Below are positions 26,257-35,138 of a stretch of 45,401 nt of DNA, in pieces; position 1 is the first letter of the stretch, and each line of letters opens with the position of its first letter. A program made the translations under genes and the position numbers. Source of the stretch: an uncultured delta proteobacterium (GTDB lineage Bacteria; Myxococcota_A; Polyangia; Polyangiales; Polyangiaceae); contig CAITIQ010000311.1 in NCBI GenBank assembly GCA_903892415.1, positions 1 through 45,401 of the forward strand, written 5' to 3'. The notes under the pieces are model-generated. The model had not been told where the DNA came from and made no database searches. It was given only the letters and a program-made list of their open reading frames with translations.

Positions 26257-27432
26257 ATGCGCCGCCCCTTCCTTGTCCCACTCCTCCTCGTGCTGGTTGC
26301 GGCCTGCGAGCCGTCGCCAGCCGTTGAGGTTCGCTCGCCGGACCGGTTGAACCCGCTCGGCACCGTGGCTCCGCCAGTCCCCTCGAGTACGGCCGAGCCT
26401 TCGTCGTCCTCGTCCTTGACGATCATCCCTCCTCCGGTGAGCTCAACAGCGCCGGAGCAGGCCGTGGTCGCCGAGCCAACCAAGCCGCGCCGGCTCGCGC
26501 GCGGGGAAGACACGCCCGCCGACAAGAAGCTCCACGAGGCGGATGACCTGTTTGACGCAGGATCGTTCAAGGAGGCCGAGGCCGCCTATCGCAAGGCCAT
26601 GCTGCTGGCCCCCAAAGACCCAGCGCCGATCGTCGGCAGTGTGCGTTCTCGGCTGGCCAAGGAGAACGTCCCGGTCGACGTCAACAGCGCGCCCAAGAGT
26701 CCAATTCTGGTCGCGGTGGTGATCGAGCTGCGCAAGGCGATCAAGCTGGATCCAGAGTATGCGCAGGCTCACCTCGAGCTTGGCCGAGCGCTGTTGGTGC
26801 AGGGCCGGGTCGATGATGCGCTGGTGGCCATTCGCCGGGCGATCGAGCTCGACGGTAGCGAAGCAGAAGCGCACTCAGCGTTGGGCGTGGGTCTCGTCGC
26901 CACCGGCGATCTGAAGAACGCGGTTACGGCGTTGGTCAAGGCGGCCGAACTCGAGCCGAAGTCGGCCGCGCGCCACTCGAATGCGGGTACCGCGTTGCTC
27001 GCGTCCGGTAACATTCTCGACGCCATCAAGTCCTATGAGCGCGCCTTGCGACTAGCGCCGAATGATCCGGGCACGCTCTCGGATTTGGGCACCGCATTGC
27101 TGGCCTCCAACGATGTAGAGGCCGCGCTCAAACACTTGAACCAGGCTTTCGTGCTCTCCCCCGACAACGCGGCGATCGCGTCGAATCTTGGCTACGCGCT
27201 GCGCATGAAGGGCGATCTCGCGGGCGCTGAAGGGAAGTTCCTTGCCGCGATCAAGCTGGACGAGAAGCTGGTGAGTGCGTGGGTGAATCTCGGGAGCGTA
27301 CAGGCCATCCGCGGAGCGTTTGCTGAGGCGCGCAAGTCGCTCGAGCACGCCAAGTCGCTCGACGCCACCGACCCTCGAGTGGTGGCCACGCTCGCTGAAC
27401 TCGATGAACTCGAGAAGGCGAAGAAGCCTTAG
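26257..27432 (+). CDS. TPR-repeat lipoprotein
   Basis: 391 residues from the ATG at 26257. Signal peptide with lipobox LVAAC, then a Ser/Pro/Thr-rich linker (about 20-85). From about residue 90 to the end are at least seven tetratricopeptide repeats (for example YAQAHLELGRALLVQGRVDD and SNAGTALLASGNILDAIKSY). These form a helical scaffold for protein partners, here probably at the outer membrane. It follows SpoVR by 11 nt, so it may be co-transcribed with the DUF444-SpoVR pair. Its TAG stop overlaps the stop of the convergent lipoprotein gene. Confidence 0.87.
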   Translation: MRRPFLVPLLLVLVAACEPSPAVEVRSPDRLNPLGTVAPPVPSSTAEPSSSSSLTIIPPPVSSTAPEQAVVAEPTKPRRLARGEDTPADKKLHEADDLFDAGSFKEAEAAYRKAMLLAPKDPAPIVGSVRSRLAKENVPVDVNSAPKSPILVAVVIELRKAIKLDPEYAQAHLELGRALLVQGRVDDALVAIRRAIELDGSEAEAHSALGVGLVATGDLKNAVTALVKAAELEPKSAARHSNAGTALLASGNILDAIKSYERALRLAPNDPGTLSDLGTALLASNDVEAALKHLNQAFVLSPDNAAIASNLGYALRMKGDLAGAEGKFLAAIKLDEKLVSAWVNLGSVQAIRGAFAEARKSLEHAKSLDATDPRVVATLAELDELEKAKKP

Positions 27433-27905
27433 CGCGGCTCGCCGGGCCCGTTGAGGCAAACGTCGAAGGCGGCGACCGTCTTCGCTGCCATCGCGCACTT
27501 CAGATTCGACTCGGGGTGCTCTTTGCCCACGAGGCTCTCGAGGCAGCCGTTCTCCCAGCGGCCCGAGAGGATGTCAGCGCCTTTCTCGATGTTGTTCTCG
27601 GCCGCCACCATCTGTGCGGAGTTGAGCCCTTCGGGGAGCTTGGCCTTTTCATCGGAGCGAGTCAGCGCGTTGTATTTGCCGGCCAGCGCATGACAGTCCG
27701 TGCCAGAGATCTCGCGGCTCAGCGGGCCGGTAAGCTCGACGCTGGTCGGGGCCGACGTGGCCTTGCTCGTGTTGGTCAGCTCGGGTTCCACGGTTGGCTC
27801 AGCGCTGGGCTGCTCCATCGGCGAACTGGAACCAGCACAGGCGGCGTGGAGAATAAGCCCGAACGCGACGGGGAGATGGGTGCAAGCTCGGGGTGATTGG
27901 CTCAT
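27429..27905 (-). CDS. Small lipoprotein of unknown function
   Basis: 158 residues from the ATG at 27905; an in-frame TTG at 27926 is less likely. A signal peptide with lipobox LHAAC is followed by a Ser/Thr/Pro/Glu-rich linker (about 25-60). The C-terminal ~95-residue domain contains three Cys (DCHALAGKYN, ENGCLESLVG, CLNGPGE) plus NLKCAMAAKT. This resembles conserved but unnamed myxobacterial lipoproteins. Function unknown. Confidence 0.7.
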   Translation of the reverse strand: MSQSPRACTHLPVAFGLILHAACAGSSSPMEQPSAEPTVEPELTNTSKATSAPTSVELTGPLSREISGTDCHALAGKYNALTRSDEKAKLPEGLNSAQMVAAENNIEKGADILSGRWENGCLESLVGKEHPESNLKCAMAAKTVAAFDVCLNGPGEPR

Positions 27906-27956
27906 TCGGAGGGCATGATACTGCAACCTCGCTGCCTCGTCCCCATTGGCGCAACG

Positions 27957-30266
27957 TTAGCTTCGGCTACCGCCACCAGTTGCCGCCTTGGCGGTCTCCT
28001 CGTCAGCCTCTTTCGCGTTGTTGCCCAGCGCTCGCGTGTGGGAAGCGACTGGCGGCCGTGATTCGAGCCCCTCGAGGAAGTGTTCGGCGGCCTCTGGCTC
28101 GAGCGGCTTAGCGAACAAGAAGCCCTGCAGTTGACGGCAGCCAAAGGCGACGAGCGTATCTCGCTGAGCTGCGGTCTCAACGCCCTCCGCCACCGTATCG
28201 AGCCCGAGCGACTCGGCTAGTGCGACGATCAGCCGAGCGATCGCTGCGTCCTCCTTGGTCTGATCGAGCCGAGAGACGAAGGCGCGGTCGATCTTCACCA
28301 CATCGACCGGAAAGTCGCGCAGGTAGGAGAGCGAGGAGTAGCCGGTGCCGAAGTCGTCGATCGCCAATTTGACGCCCAGCTTCTTTAGTTCCTGCAGACG
28401 GCTCAGCGCTCGACCGGCTCGGTCCATCAGCACGCTTTCGGTGATCTCGAGCTCGACGAAGGAAGGGTCGAGCGAGGTCTCCAGCAGAACCTCTGCAACT
28501 TCCTGCGTCACGTTGTTTGGCCCGCACAGCTGCCGTGCCGAGAGGTTGATGGCCATGTGCAGGTCTCGTTGCGGCCAGCGCTCCCGCCAATCGCGCAGCT
28601 GCAGGCAGGCCTCCTTGAGCACCCAGCGCCCGATGGGCTCGATCAGCCCTGTTTCCTCGGCGATCGGGATGAACTCGTTGGGACCGACCTCGCCGAGCAC
28701 CGGGTGACGGAAGCGAAGCAACGCTTCAAACCCGCTCACCAAGTAGTTCGACCCGTGGACACGAGGTTGATAGACGACCCGCAATTGCCCGGCCTCCAAC
28801 GCGCCTCGCAGCGCCTGCTCGAGGTTGTGCCTTCGGTCGGCTCGCTCTCGCATGGCCTGGTCGAAACGGACGCTGATGTTGCGACCACCTTCCTTGGCGC
28901 GATACATCGCTAGGTCGGCCTCTTGCAGCACCGCCTCGGGCCGGTCGTGGTCGGCGCGTAAGCCCGCGATGCCGATGCTGGCGGTCACGAATACGTCGCG
29001 TTCGTCGAGTTTGAAGGCCTTCTTCATCGCACCCAAAAGCCGATCGGCGATCTGCTCCGCCTCCTGGTCGCTAACCTCCAGCAGCGCGCAAAGCTCGTCT
29101 CCGCCAAACCGGAAGAGCTCGGCTTGGTTTGGGAGTTGCGAGCGAAAGCGGCTGGCGATCGCCACGATCAGTCGGTCGCCGAAGTCGTGGCCCAGGCTGT
29201 CGTTGACCCGCTTGAAGCCGTCGATATCGATGAACAGCAGACTTTGAGACGCGCTCTGTAGCGGCGTCTTGAGCGCCAATTCGAGCTGCTCGTGCAGCAT
29301 GCGCCGATTGGGCAGTCCGGTCGCCGCATCATGCCGAGCTTCATGTTCGAGCTTTCGTTCAACCTGCTCTCGTTCGTCGACCAAGGAGGTCACGTCGACG
29401 AAGGAGCTGAGCACGCCACGCACGTGAGGCAGGTGAAGCAAGTTGGTCGCACGTGCGACCATCCAACGAAAGTCACCATCCTTGTGACGCATTCGGAACT
29501 GGCTCGTATCGCTCGTGCCCGGCAGACTGCGCACCGTCTTCGACAGCTGGGCGATCTTCGGAACGTCATCGGGGTGGATCAGCTCCGCCCACTTCATGTG
29601 CTCCGGCTCGTTCTCCGGATAGCCAAGTACTCGGCTCACCGACGGGCTGATGAAGCTAATGGTCGCAGAGTCACCGTCGCGGCCGGGGCCGCTCAAGGTC
29701 ACGACCTCGTTGGTTTCGCGCGTCAGCGCGTCGAACAGCTGACTCGACCTTGCGGCTTCCATCACCACCAAACGCAGCGTTCGTTGGCAGAGCGTGAGAA
29801 TCAGGATCAGCACCGCGTAGATCGCCAAGTACTCGAGCTGGAGGTAGGCGGTGTTCACGCCGGCGCGCAGGGTGATCACCGTCAGCGGGAGCACCGCGCA
29901 GCCAAACACCGTGCGCTTGCCGGCCGTCAGCGTGGCAAGCGCCGCCGGTCCAATCATCGCCAGCGCCGTCTGCTGGCTAATAAAGGGCTCGGTCACGAGC
30001 AGTGGAATCGCGACCGCCCAATGCAGCGGCAAAGCGTGTCGAACCCAGAGCGCGCCACGCGAGGTGAGTACCGCGAGCCCCAACGTTACTGCCAGAGCCA
30101 CGAGCAGCGCCCAGGTGCTGGGCAATCCGTTCGCTCCCGGCTTGATTAGCGTCCAAAGCGCGAAGAGCGCCGTCGACGCGACCAAGATCCAGGCTGCCCA
30201 TTGGGCGGCCGTGGCCTGAGCGCGTGCGAGCGCTTCGTGCTTATGGCGAGGGAGCTCCGCGTTCAA
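27957..30266 (-). CDS. Membrane PAS-GGDEF-EAL protein (probable c-di-GMP phosphodiesterase)
   Basis: 769 residues from a TTG at 30266. The N-terminal ~165 residues hold about five or six hydrophobic membrane segments. A PAS domain follows (ISFISPSVSRVLGYPENEPE, HKDGDFRWMVARATN; about 175-305). The GGDEF domain has FIDIDGFKRVNDSLGHDFGD and the variant signature GGDEL at about 387-391. The EAL domain spans about 490-745 with intact FEALLRF, NLSARQL, ELEITESVLM, IDDFGTGYSSLSYL, VKIDRAFV, and EGVET, so hydrolysis of c-di-GMP is likely. The GGDEL change may make the cyclase half regulatory. The ligand for PAS is unknown. Divergent from the Ser/Thr kinase. Confidence 0.92.
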   Translation of the reverse strand: MNAELPRHKHEALARAQATAAQWAAWILVASTALFALWTLIKPGANGLPSTWALLVALAVTLGLAVLTSRGALWVRHALPLHWAVAIPLLVTEPFISQQTALAMIGPAALATLTAGKRTVFGCAVLPLTVITLRAGVNTAYLQLEYLAIYAVLILILTLCQRTLRLVVMEAARSSQLFDALTRETNEVVTLSGPGRDGDSATISFISPSVSRVLGYPENEPEHMKWAELIHPDDVPKIAQLSKTVRSLPGTSDTSQFRMRHKDGDFRWMVARATNLLHLPHVRGVLSSFVDVTSLVDEREQVERKLEHEARHDAATGLPNRRMLHEQLELALKTPLQSASQSLLFIDIDGFKRVNDSLGHDFGDRLIVAIASRFRSQLPNQAELFRFGGDELCALLEVSDQEAEQIADRLLGAMKKAFKLDERDVFVTASIGIAGLRADHDRPEAVLQEADLAMYRAKEGGRNISVRFDQAMRERADRRHNLEQALRGALEAGQLRVVYQPRVHGSNYLVSGFEALLRFRHPVLGEVGPNEFIPIAEETGLIEPIGRWVLKEACLQLRDWRERWPQRDLHMAINLSARQLCGPNNVTQEVAEVLLETSLDPSFVELEITESVLMDRAGRALSRLQELKKLGVKLAIDDFGTGYSSLSYLRDFPVDVVKIDRAFVSRLDQTKEDAAIARLIVALAESLGLDTVAEGVETAAQRDTLVAFGCRQLQGFLFAKPLEPEAAEHFLEGLESRPPVASHTRALGNNAKEADEETAKAATGGGSRS

Positions 30267-30375
30267 CGAGAAGGCCAGCGTAGCGGTGGAGGCTCGTTCG
30301 CGAAAGCCAAGCTCCGTCTGCCTGACTCAAAGATGAACAGAAGCGGCTTTGATTGTGGTATGGTGTAGGTTCGTC

Positions 30376-32004
30376 ATGGCGCCGAAAGTTGCTCCGTCAG
30401 GCAGCGAGGTGGAGGGCGGTTCTGAGCCCGAGGGGACGAAGTCCACCTCCGCAGCACCAGCGGCGGCCTCACCAGCGCCAGAGGCAAATGAGCGGATCAT
30501 TGCCGCGGGTGCCGAGCTCGATTGGAACGAGTCGACTGAAGCGACCACCGTCTACCAGCCCGCCAAACGTTCGAGCAATCGAGCCGGTAGTGCAACGGGT
30601 CAGCCCAAGCGCAGTTCGCGCGGAATCCCGCGCGCGTCGTCGTCCCAGCGCAACCTCCCGGTAGCCGTAGGCGACGTCATCGCCGGTAAGTACGTGGTGG
30701 AAAAGATCATCGGCGCCGGCGGTGTCGGCGTGGTCGGTTCGGCGCGCCATGAAGGTCTTGGGGACCGCGTAGCGATCAAGTTCTTGCAGCGCTCCGCGGC
30801 GGAAACCCGTGAGAATGTCGCCCGCTTCGATCTCGAGGCGCGGGCGCTCGCGCGGGTCAAGACCGAGCACGTCGCGCGGGTGATGGACGTCGGCCGGCTG
30901 CCAACGGGTGAGCCGTTCATGGTGATGGAGCTGCTCGAGGGTGAAGACCTTTCGAAGGTGATCGCCCGCGGTCGCGTGCCCGTGGCTGAAGCCGTGGATC
31001 ACGTGGTGCAAGCCTGTGAAGCGGTTGCGGCGGCCCACGCTGTTTCGATCGTCCACCGTGATCTCAAGCCGGCCAACCTCTTCGTCACGCAGACCGCCGA
31101 CGGTCGGCAGCTGATCAAGGTGTTGGACTTCGGCATCTCCAAGCTCCGCAACGAGACGCACGCGGTGACGCAGACGCTCAGCGTCGTAGGCTCGCCGCTG
31201 TACATGTCCCCAGAGCAGATGGAGGCTCCGCGGGACGCGGATGAGCGCGCAGACATCTGGTCCCTGGGCGTCATTCTGTTCGAGCTGATTGCGGCCGCTC
31301 CGCCCTTCGATGCTCCCAATCTTCCGTTGCTCTGCGCACGCATTTGCACCTCGCCCCCGCGAAGCTTCGCCTCGCTTGGGGTCGAGGTCCCGGAACAACT
31401 CGAGCGCTTGATCGTGCGCTGCCTCGAGAAGAAGCCCGAAGATCGCGTGAACTCGGTGGTCGCTTTAGCGCTCGATCTAGCGCCGTTTGGCGGTCGTGCA
31501 GCGGCCGAGTCGGCGGAGCGCTTGAGTCGAGCTCTGCATCGCGAGGAAGCCGTTCCTCCTTCCGCTCGCAAGTTTGGCTGGCAGGTCTCTGGGGTGCGCA
31601 ACGTTCCCCCCGCGCTCGTCGACGCAACGACAAAACCTCGAGCAAAGGCCATTCGTTTTACGACTGCCACCTTTGCGGTACTGATGCTGGCCTTCTTCGG
31701 TGGAGGTGTAGTGGTGACGCAGTGGCCAGGCCGAGAAGCGAGTCGCATCGAGCACGCCCGCGAGTTTCTAGGCATGTTTCTACTCCGCGCGCGGCTCCTG
31801 GCTGAACCCGACCGTGCGCCCGAGCGAGCACCCACCGCTGCGCCGGTACCCACTTCGGCTCCCCAGGTTCCCACCGCGATTCCGAGCGCGCAGCCCTCGA
31901 GTGAGCCGGTCGCTACTGAGGTGAAGAGCGCGCGGCCAGTTACCTCTGCGCGCAAAAGAAAGCCACGTCCTGCTGCCACGGTGGATGTTCTTTCGGAGCG
32001 CTAG
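30376..32004 (+). CDS. Hanks-type Ser/Thr protein kinase with one membrane segment
   Basis: 542 residues from the ATG at 30376. A disordered N-terminus (~95 residues, Ser/Ala/Pro-rich) precedes the kinase domain (about 100-365). The Gly loop is GAGGVGVV, the catalytic Lys is in VAIKFLQ, the catalytic loop is HRDLKPANL, the Mg motif is VLDFGISK, and the activation segment ends PLYMSPEQM. All key residues are present. A hydrophobic segment (VLMLAFFGGGVVVTQW, about 430-446) should anchor it, leaving a Pro-rich external tail. It overlaps the next gene by 20 nt, a common myxobacterial arrangement. Confidence 0.93.
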   Translation: MAPKVAPSGSEVEGGSEPEGTKSTSAAPAAASPAPEANERIIAAGAELDWNESTEATTVYQPAKRSSNRAGSATGQPKRSSRGIPRASSSQRNLPVAVGDVIAGKYVVEKIIGAGGVGVVGSARHEGLGDRVAIKFLQRSAAETRENVARFDLEARALARVKTEHVARVMDVGRLPTGEPFMVMELLEGEDLSKVIARGRVPVAEAVDHVVQACEAVAAAHAVSIVHRDLKPANLFVTQTADGRQLIKVLDFGISKLRNETHAVTQTLSVVGSPLYMSPEQMEAPRDADERADIWSLGVILFELIAAAPPFDAPNLPLLCARICTSPPRSFASLGVEVPEQLERLIVRCLEKKPEDRVNSVVALALDLAPFGGRAAAESAERLSRALHREEAVPPSARKFGWQVSGVRNVPPALVDATTKPRAKAIRFTTATFAVLMLAFFGGGVVVTQWPGREASRIEHAREFLGMFLLRARLLAEPDRAPERAPTAAPVPTSAPQVPTAIPSAQPSSEPVATEVKSARPVTSARKRKPRPAATVDVLSER

Positions 32005-32998
32005 AACCTTGAGGCTTCTCTCCCTTGCCGCAGCGCTAACAATGCTGGTGGTTCTGGCCCCAGCTCCTTCCTTGGCCGAGGAACAGAGCGGCGCAGACCC
32101 TGCCGCCAACGAGCGCGTCGCCATCGCCGAGTCGCTGTTTGCTGCGGCTCGCAGCCTCTCGGAGGCAGGCCGCTATGAAGAAGCGGCCGCAAAGTTCGAG
32201 GAGTCCAACAAGCAGGCCGCCTCGGCCAGCGCGCTGCTCAATCTTGGCCTTTGCTTCGAGAAGCTCGGCCGAAGCGCGAGCGCCTGGGCTGCGTACAAAG
32301 CAGCTGTTCGAGTGGCGAAGCAAAAGGAGGAGCCGGCCAAAGTCGCAAAAGGTGAAGAGCTCTTGCGCGCGATCGAACCCACCTTGTCGAAGTTGACGTT
32401 GCAACCCGTCGGCAACGAGCCCGGCCTCGAGGTTTGGCGCGGGGAGACGGTGCTCGGCACGGGTTCGTTTGGCACGCCGATCGCGGTCGATCCAGGCGAG
32501 TTCGAGCTGCGGGCGAGCGCGCCCGGCAAACGAGCGTTCTCCAAGAAGGTGGTACTCGCGCCAGGACAAGCTCTGACGATCGAACTGCCAGCGCTCGAGG
32601 ACGAGGTGCCGCTCGTCGTGCCGCCTACTCCGGTCGCTCCGGCCGTTGACAATGGGCCGAGCGCCTTTCTCGTCGCGGGTGCTGTGATGGCGGGTGTCGG
32701 CGTTTCGGCGGTCGCCGTGGGGGCGACGCTTGGTGGGCTCGTGCTTTCGGATCGAGACGGCCTGCTCGAGGATCCCGCGCTCTGTCCGAATCAACGCTGC
32801 AGCGATGAAGGCTACGCGCGTCTCACGGATCTGCGCGCGACGGCGACGGCGAGCACAGCAGCCGTGGTCGGCGGCGCGCTGTTGGCTGCAGGCGGTGGAG
32901 CCTTGCTCGTCGTCGCCCTGCTCGAAGATTCGAGCGTTGTCGTTGCTCCGCAGGTTGGCCCGACGGCCTTTGGTCTCAGCGTCGCAGGTGCCTTTTGA
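31985..32998 (+). CDS. TPR/PEGA-like envelope protein downstream of kinase
   Basis: 337 residues. Signal peptide with cleavage near APSLAEE (residue ~30). About 40-110 is TPR-like (AESLFAAARSLSEAGRYEEA, LLNLGLCFEKLGRSASAWAAY). About 125-190 resembles a PEGA-type strand repeat (LEVWRGETVLGTG, PIAVDPGEFELRASAPGKR). Two Ala/Gly/Val-rich hydrophobic segments lie at about 225-250 and 285-312. This gene type repeatedly follows Ser/Thr kinase genes in Polyangia. A role as partner or substrate of the kinase is inferred from the overlap with it. Confidence 0.8.
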   Translation: MFFRSARTLRLLSLAAALTMLVVLAPAPSLAEEQSGADPAANERVAIAESLFAAARSLSEAGRYEEAAAKFEESNKQAASASALLNLGLCFEKLGRSASAWAAYKAAVRVAKQKEEPAKVAKGEELLRAIEPTLSKLTLQPVGNEPGLEVWRGETVLGTGSFGTPIAVDPGEFELRASAPGKRAFSKKVVLAPGQALTIELPALEDEVPLVVPPTPVAPAVDNGPSAFLVAGAVMAGVGVSAVAVGATLGGLVLSDRDGLLEDPALCPNQRCSDEGYARLTDLRATATASTAAVVGGALLAAGGGALLVVALLEDSSVVVAPQVGPTAFGLSVAGAF

Positions 32999-33711
32999 AT
33001 CGCGTTGGCGTTGGTCTGAGTTTGCTGCTCTCGAGCTGCGCGTTGGTCGCCGGGCTCGATGACTTCACCAAGGGTTCCGGCGCTGGCGGCGATGGCGGTA
33101 GTGGCGGCGCGGTAGGCGGAGCCGGTGGTCTCGGTGGCAGCGGGCTGAGCGGCGGCGTCGCTGGTGACGGCGGTGTTGGTGGTGAGGGCGGCACAGCAGG
33201 CGCGGGCGCTGCCTGCGCAGACGACGTCATCATCTCTGAGGTCCGTACGCGCGGGCCTCAGGGCGGAAACGACGAGCTCGTGGAGATCCTCAACCCAACC
33301 TCGCGCACGATCTCGCTCGCTGGGCTCTCCCTCCACGCGAGGACGCCGGCGTCGGGGTTCACGCCTCGTTGGGTGGCACCGGTTTCAGAGACCCTGGCTC
33401 CGCAAGCACGTTTGATCGTGGTCGGCAGCACGTACACCCCGAGTCCGGGCCCCGACTACGTGCTCGCGCCTTCGATGGGAGACGATGCGCAAACCGTAGC
33501 GTTGAAACGCGGCGTGGACCCAAACGATCAGGAGATCGATCGCGTGCTCATTTGCTGCGACACAGGTTGCACCGATCTGGTGGGCGCCACCGAACAACCC
33601 GGCTGCGGCGTCGATCTCGCTCGCTCCCTCCACCGCGTTCCGGAGTGCAGCGACGGCCTGCTGCTCCCCGGCGACTCAACTCCCAACGACCCTCCGCCCT
33701 CGACCCTGTGA
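32995..33711 (+). CDS. Lipoprotein with lamin-tail-like domain
   Basis: 238 residues from a TTG at 32995 that overlaps the previous stop (TTGA). Lipobox LLSSC, then a ~50-residue almost pure Gly/Ala/Ser linker. The C-terminal domain begins DVIISEVRTRGPQGGNDELVEI, and NPTSRTISLAGLSLH follows. This is the start pattern of bacterial lamin-tail (LTD) domains found on secreted surface proteins. Later Cys residues (ICCDTGC, QPGCG) could form disulfides. Probably surface displayed; partner unknown. The stop overlaps the ychJ-like start. Confidence 0.8.
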   Translation: MNRVGVGLSLLLSSCALVAGLDDFTKGSGAGGDGGSGGAVGGAGGLGGSGLSGGVAGDGGVGGEGGTAGAGAACADDVIISEVRTRGPQGGNDELVEILNPTSRTISLAGLSLHARTPASGFTPRWVAPVSETLAPQARLIVVGSTYTPSPGPDYVLAPSMGDDAQTVALKRGVDPNDQEIDRVLICCDTGCTDLVGATEQPGCGVDLARSLHRVPECSDGLLLPGDSTPNDPPPSTL

Positions 33712-34145
33712 GCCTACTCAAACCTCTCAAGCGTTCTTCGCCCTGTCCCTGTCGTTCGGGCGCGAGCTTTGGCGACTGTTGCGAGCCCTTTCACCGCGGG
33801 CTCGAGCCGCCCACCGCCGAGAAGCTGATGCGCTCGCGCTTCTCGGCCTACGCCGCCGGTAACGTCGACTACATCCTTCGCACGCTGCACCCAAACCACG
33901 CCGATCGCGCCATCCCGGAGGAGGTCCTGCGCGAAACGATTCGCAAGGGCATGTCGGCCTTCCGCTACCTCGGTCTCACTGTGGAAGAGGCCCGTGAAGA
34001 GGGGGAGCGCGCCTTCGTCACCTTCACCGCGAAGATCATGAAACAAGCAAAAGATCACTCCTTCCGCGAGACCTCCGAGTTCGAGAAGACAGCTGAAGGA
34101 TGGCGGTATTTGTCGGGCGAGACGCTGCCGGTTCGTGCTAAGTAG
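33708..34145 (+). CDS. YchJ family protein (SEC-C motif)
   Basis: 145 residues from a GTG at 33708 that overlaps the lipoprotein stop (GTGA). The N-terminal SEC-C zinc motif is SPCPCRSGASFGDCC, followed by EPFHRG. The MRSRFSAYAAGNVDYILRTL segment (about 43-62) is the conserved YchJ core, and the rest is an NTF2-like fold (VTFTAKIM, HSFRETSEFEK). The function is not established; zinc binding is expected. The GTG is the first in-frame start next to homology. Confidence 0.9.
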   Translation: MSLLKPLKRSSPCPCRSGASFGDCCEPFHRGLEPPTAEKLMRSRFSAYAAGNVDYILRTLHPNHADRAIPEEVLRETIRKGMSAFRYLGLTVEEAREEGERAFVTFTAKIMKQAKDHSFRETSEFEKTAEGWRYLSGETLPVRAK

Positions 34146-34204
34146 TGCCGTTACGGAACGTTTGGCGCAACCCGCTCCGACTCGGAGCTTGCAGGTGAGA
34201 CGGC

Positions 34205-35134
34205 ATGCAACTCGACCCTACGGTAAAGACGACGATTGAGACCCTGATTCAGAAGAACCGCGTGGTGCTCTTCATGAAGGGCAACAAGAGCTTTCCGCAA
34301 TGCGGCTTCTCCTCGACGGTGGTCGGCATTCTCAAGGAGCTCGGCACCGAGTTCGAGACGGCCAACGTTCTCTCGGACCCGGCGCTGCGCGACGGCATCA
34401 AGGTCTTCAGCGACTGGCCCACCATCCCGCAGCTCTACGTCAACGGTGAGTTCGTCGGTGGTTGCGACATCGTGCGCGAGATGCACGCGACCGGTGAGCT
34501 CGCCAAGTTGATCGGCGTCAAGGTTGCCCCGGTCGCGCCGCCAACCATCGTGATGAGTGACAAGGCCGCCGGCGCCTTCAAAGAGGCCGCAGAGCCCGGC
34601 TCTGAAGACGTGCTGCGGCTCGAGATCGACGCAGCCTTCCGCGTCGATCTCTTCTTTGGACCCAAGGCTCCGGGAGATCTTGTGGTGCAGGCCAACGGAG
34701 TGGCGCTCTCGCTCGACGCTGCCTCGGCCAAGCGAGCGAACGGCCTCTCCATCGACTACGTGGACGGCCCCGACGGCTCGGGCTTCAAGATCGAGAACCC
34801 CAACGCCCCCAAGCCGCCCGCTGCCGTCAAGAAGCTCTCCGCCGGCGACGTGCAGAAGCTGCTCGAGTCGCCCGAGGTGATGCTGTTTGACGTGCGCACC
34901 GAGGCCGAGCGCGCGCTGGCCAAGATTGACCGAGCGATCTTCTTGGACGCCGCAGGCAAGGCCAAGCTCGAGGCGCTGCCGAAGGACACGGCCATCGTCT
35001 TCCACTGCCACCACGGCGTTCGCAGCCTCGCTGCAGCGACGCACTACGCAGGGCAGGGCTTCACCCGCGTGCACAACCTCGAGGGCGGGATCGACGCTTG
35101 GTCCTCGCTCGATCCCTCCGTTCCTCGTTACTAA
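34205..35134 (+). CDS. Fusion: CGFS monothiol glutaredoxin, Cys-less A-type-like domain, rhodanese
   Basis: 309 residues in three modules. Residues 1-105 are a Grx4-type monothiol glutaredoxin with the Fe-S-binding CGFS at 33-36, and WPTIPQLYVNGEFVGGCDI. Residues about 113-201 match the A-type (IscA/ErpA) scaffold pattern (LSIDYVDGPDGSGFKIENPN) but contain no Cys and stop where the family CGCG should begin. Residues about 208-309 are a rhodanese with the active loop CHHGVRS (268-274) and GGIDAW. It probably acts in Fe-S cluster handling or sulfur transfer. It is convergent with argF, 4 nt apart. Confidence 0.9.
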   Translation: MQLDPTVKTTIETLIQKNRVVLFMKGNKSFPQCGFSSTVVGILKELGTEFETANVLSDPALRDGIKVFSDWPTIPQLYVNGEFVGGCDIVREMHATGELAKLIGVKVAPVAPPTIVMSDKAAGAFKEAAEPGSEDVLRLEIDAAFRVDLFFGPKAPGDLVVQANGVALSLDAASAKRANGLSIDYVDGPDGSGFKIENPNAPKPPAAVKKLSAGDVQKLLESPEVMLFDVRTEAERALAKIDRAIFLDAAGKAKLEALPKDTAIVFHCHHGVRSLAAATHYAGQGFTRVHNLEGGIDAWSSLDPSVPRY

Positions 35135-35138
35135 GCGC

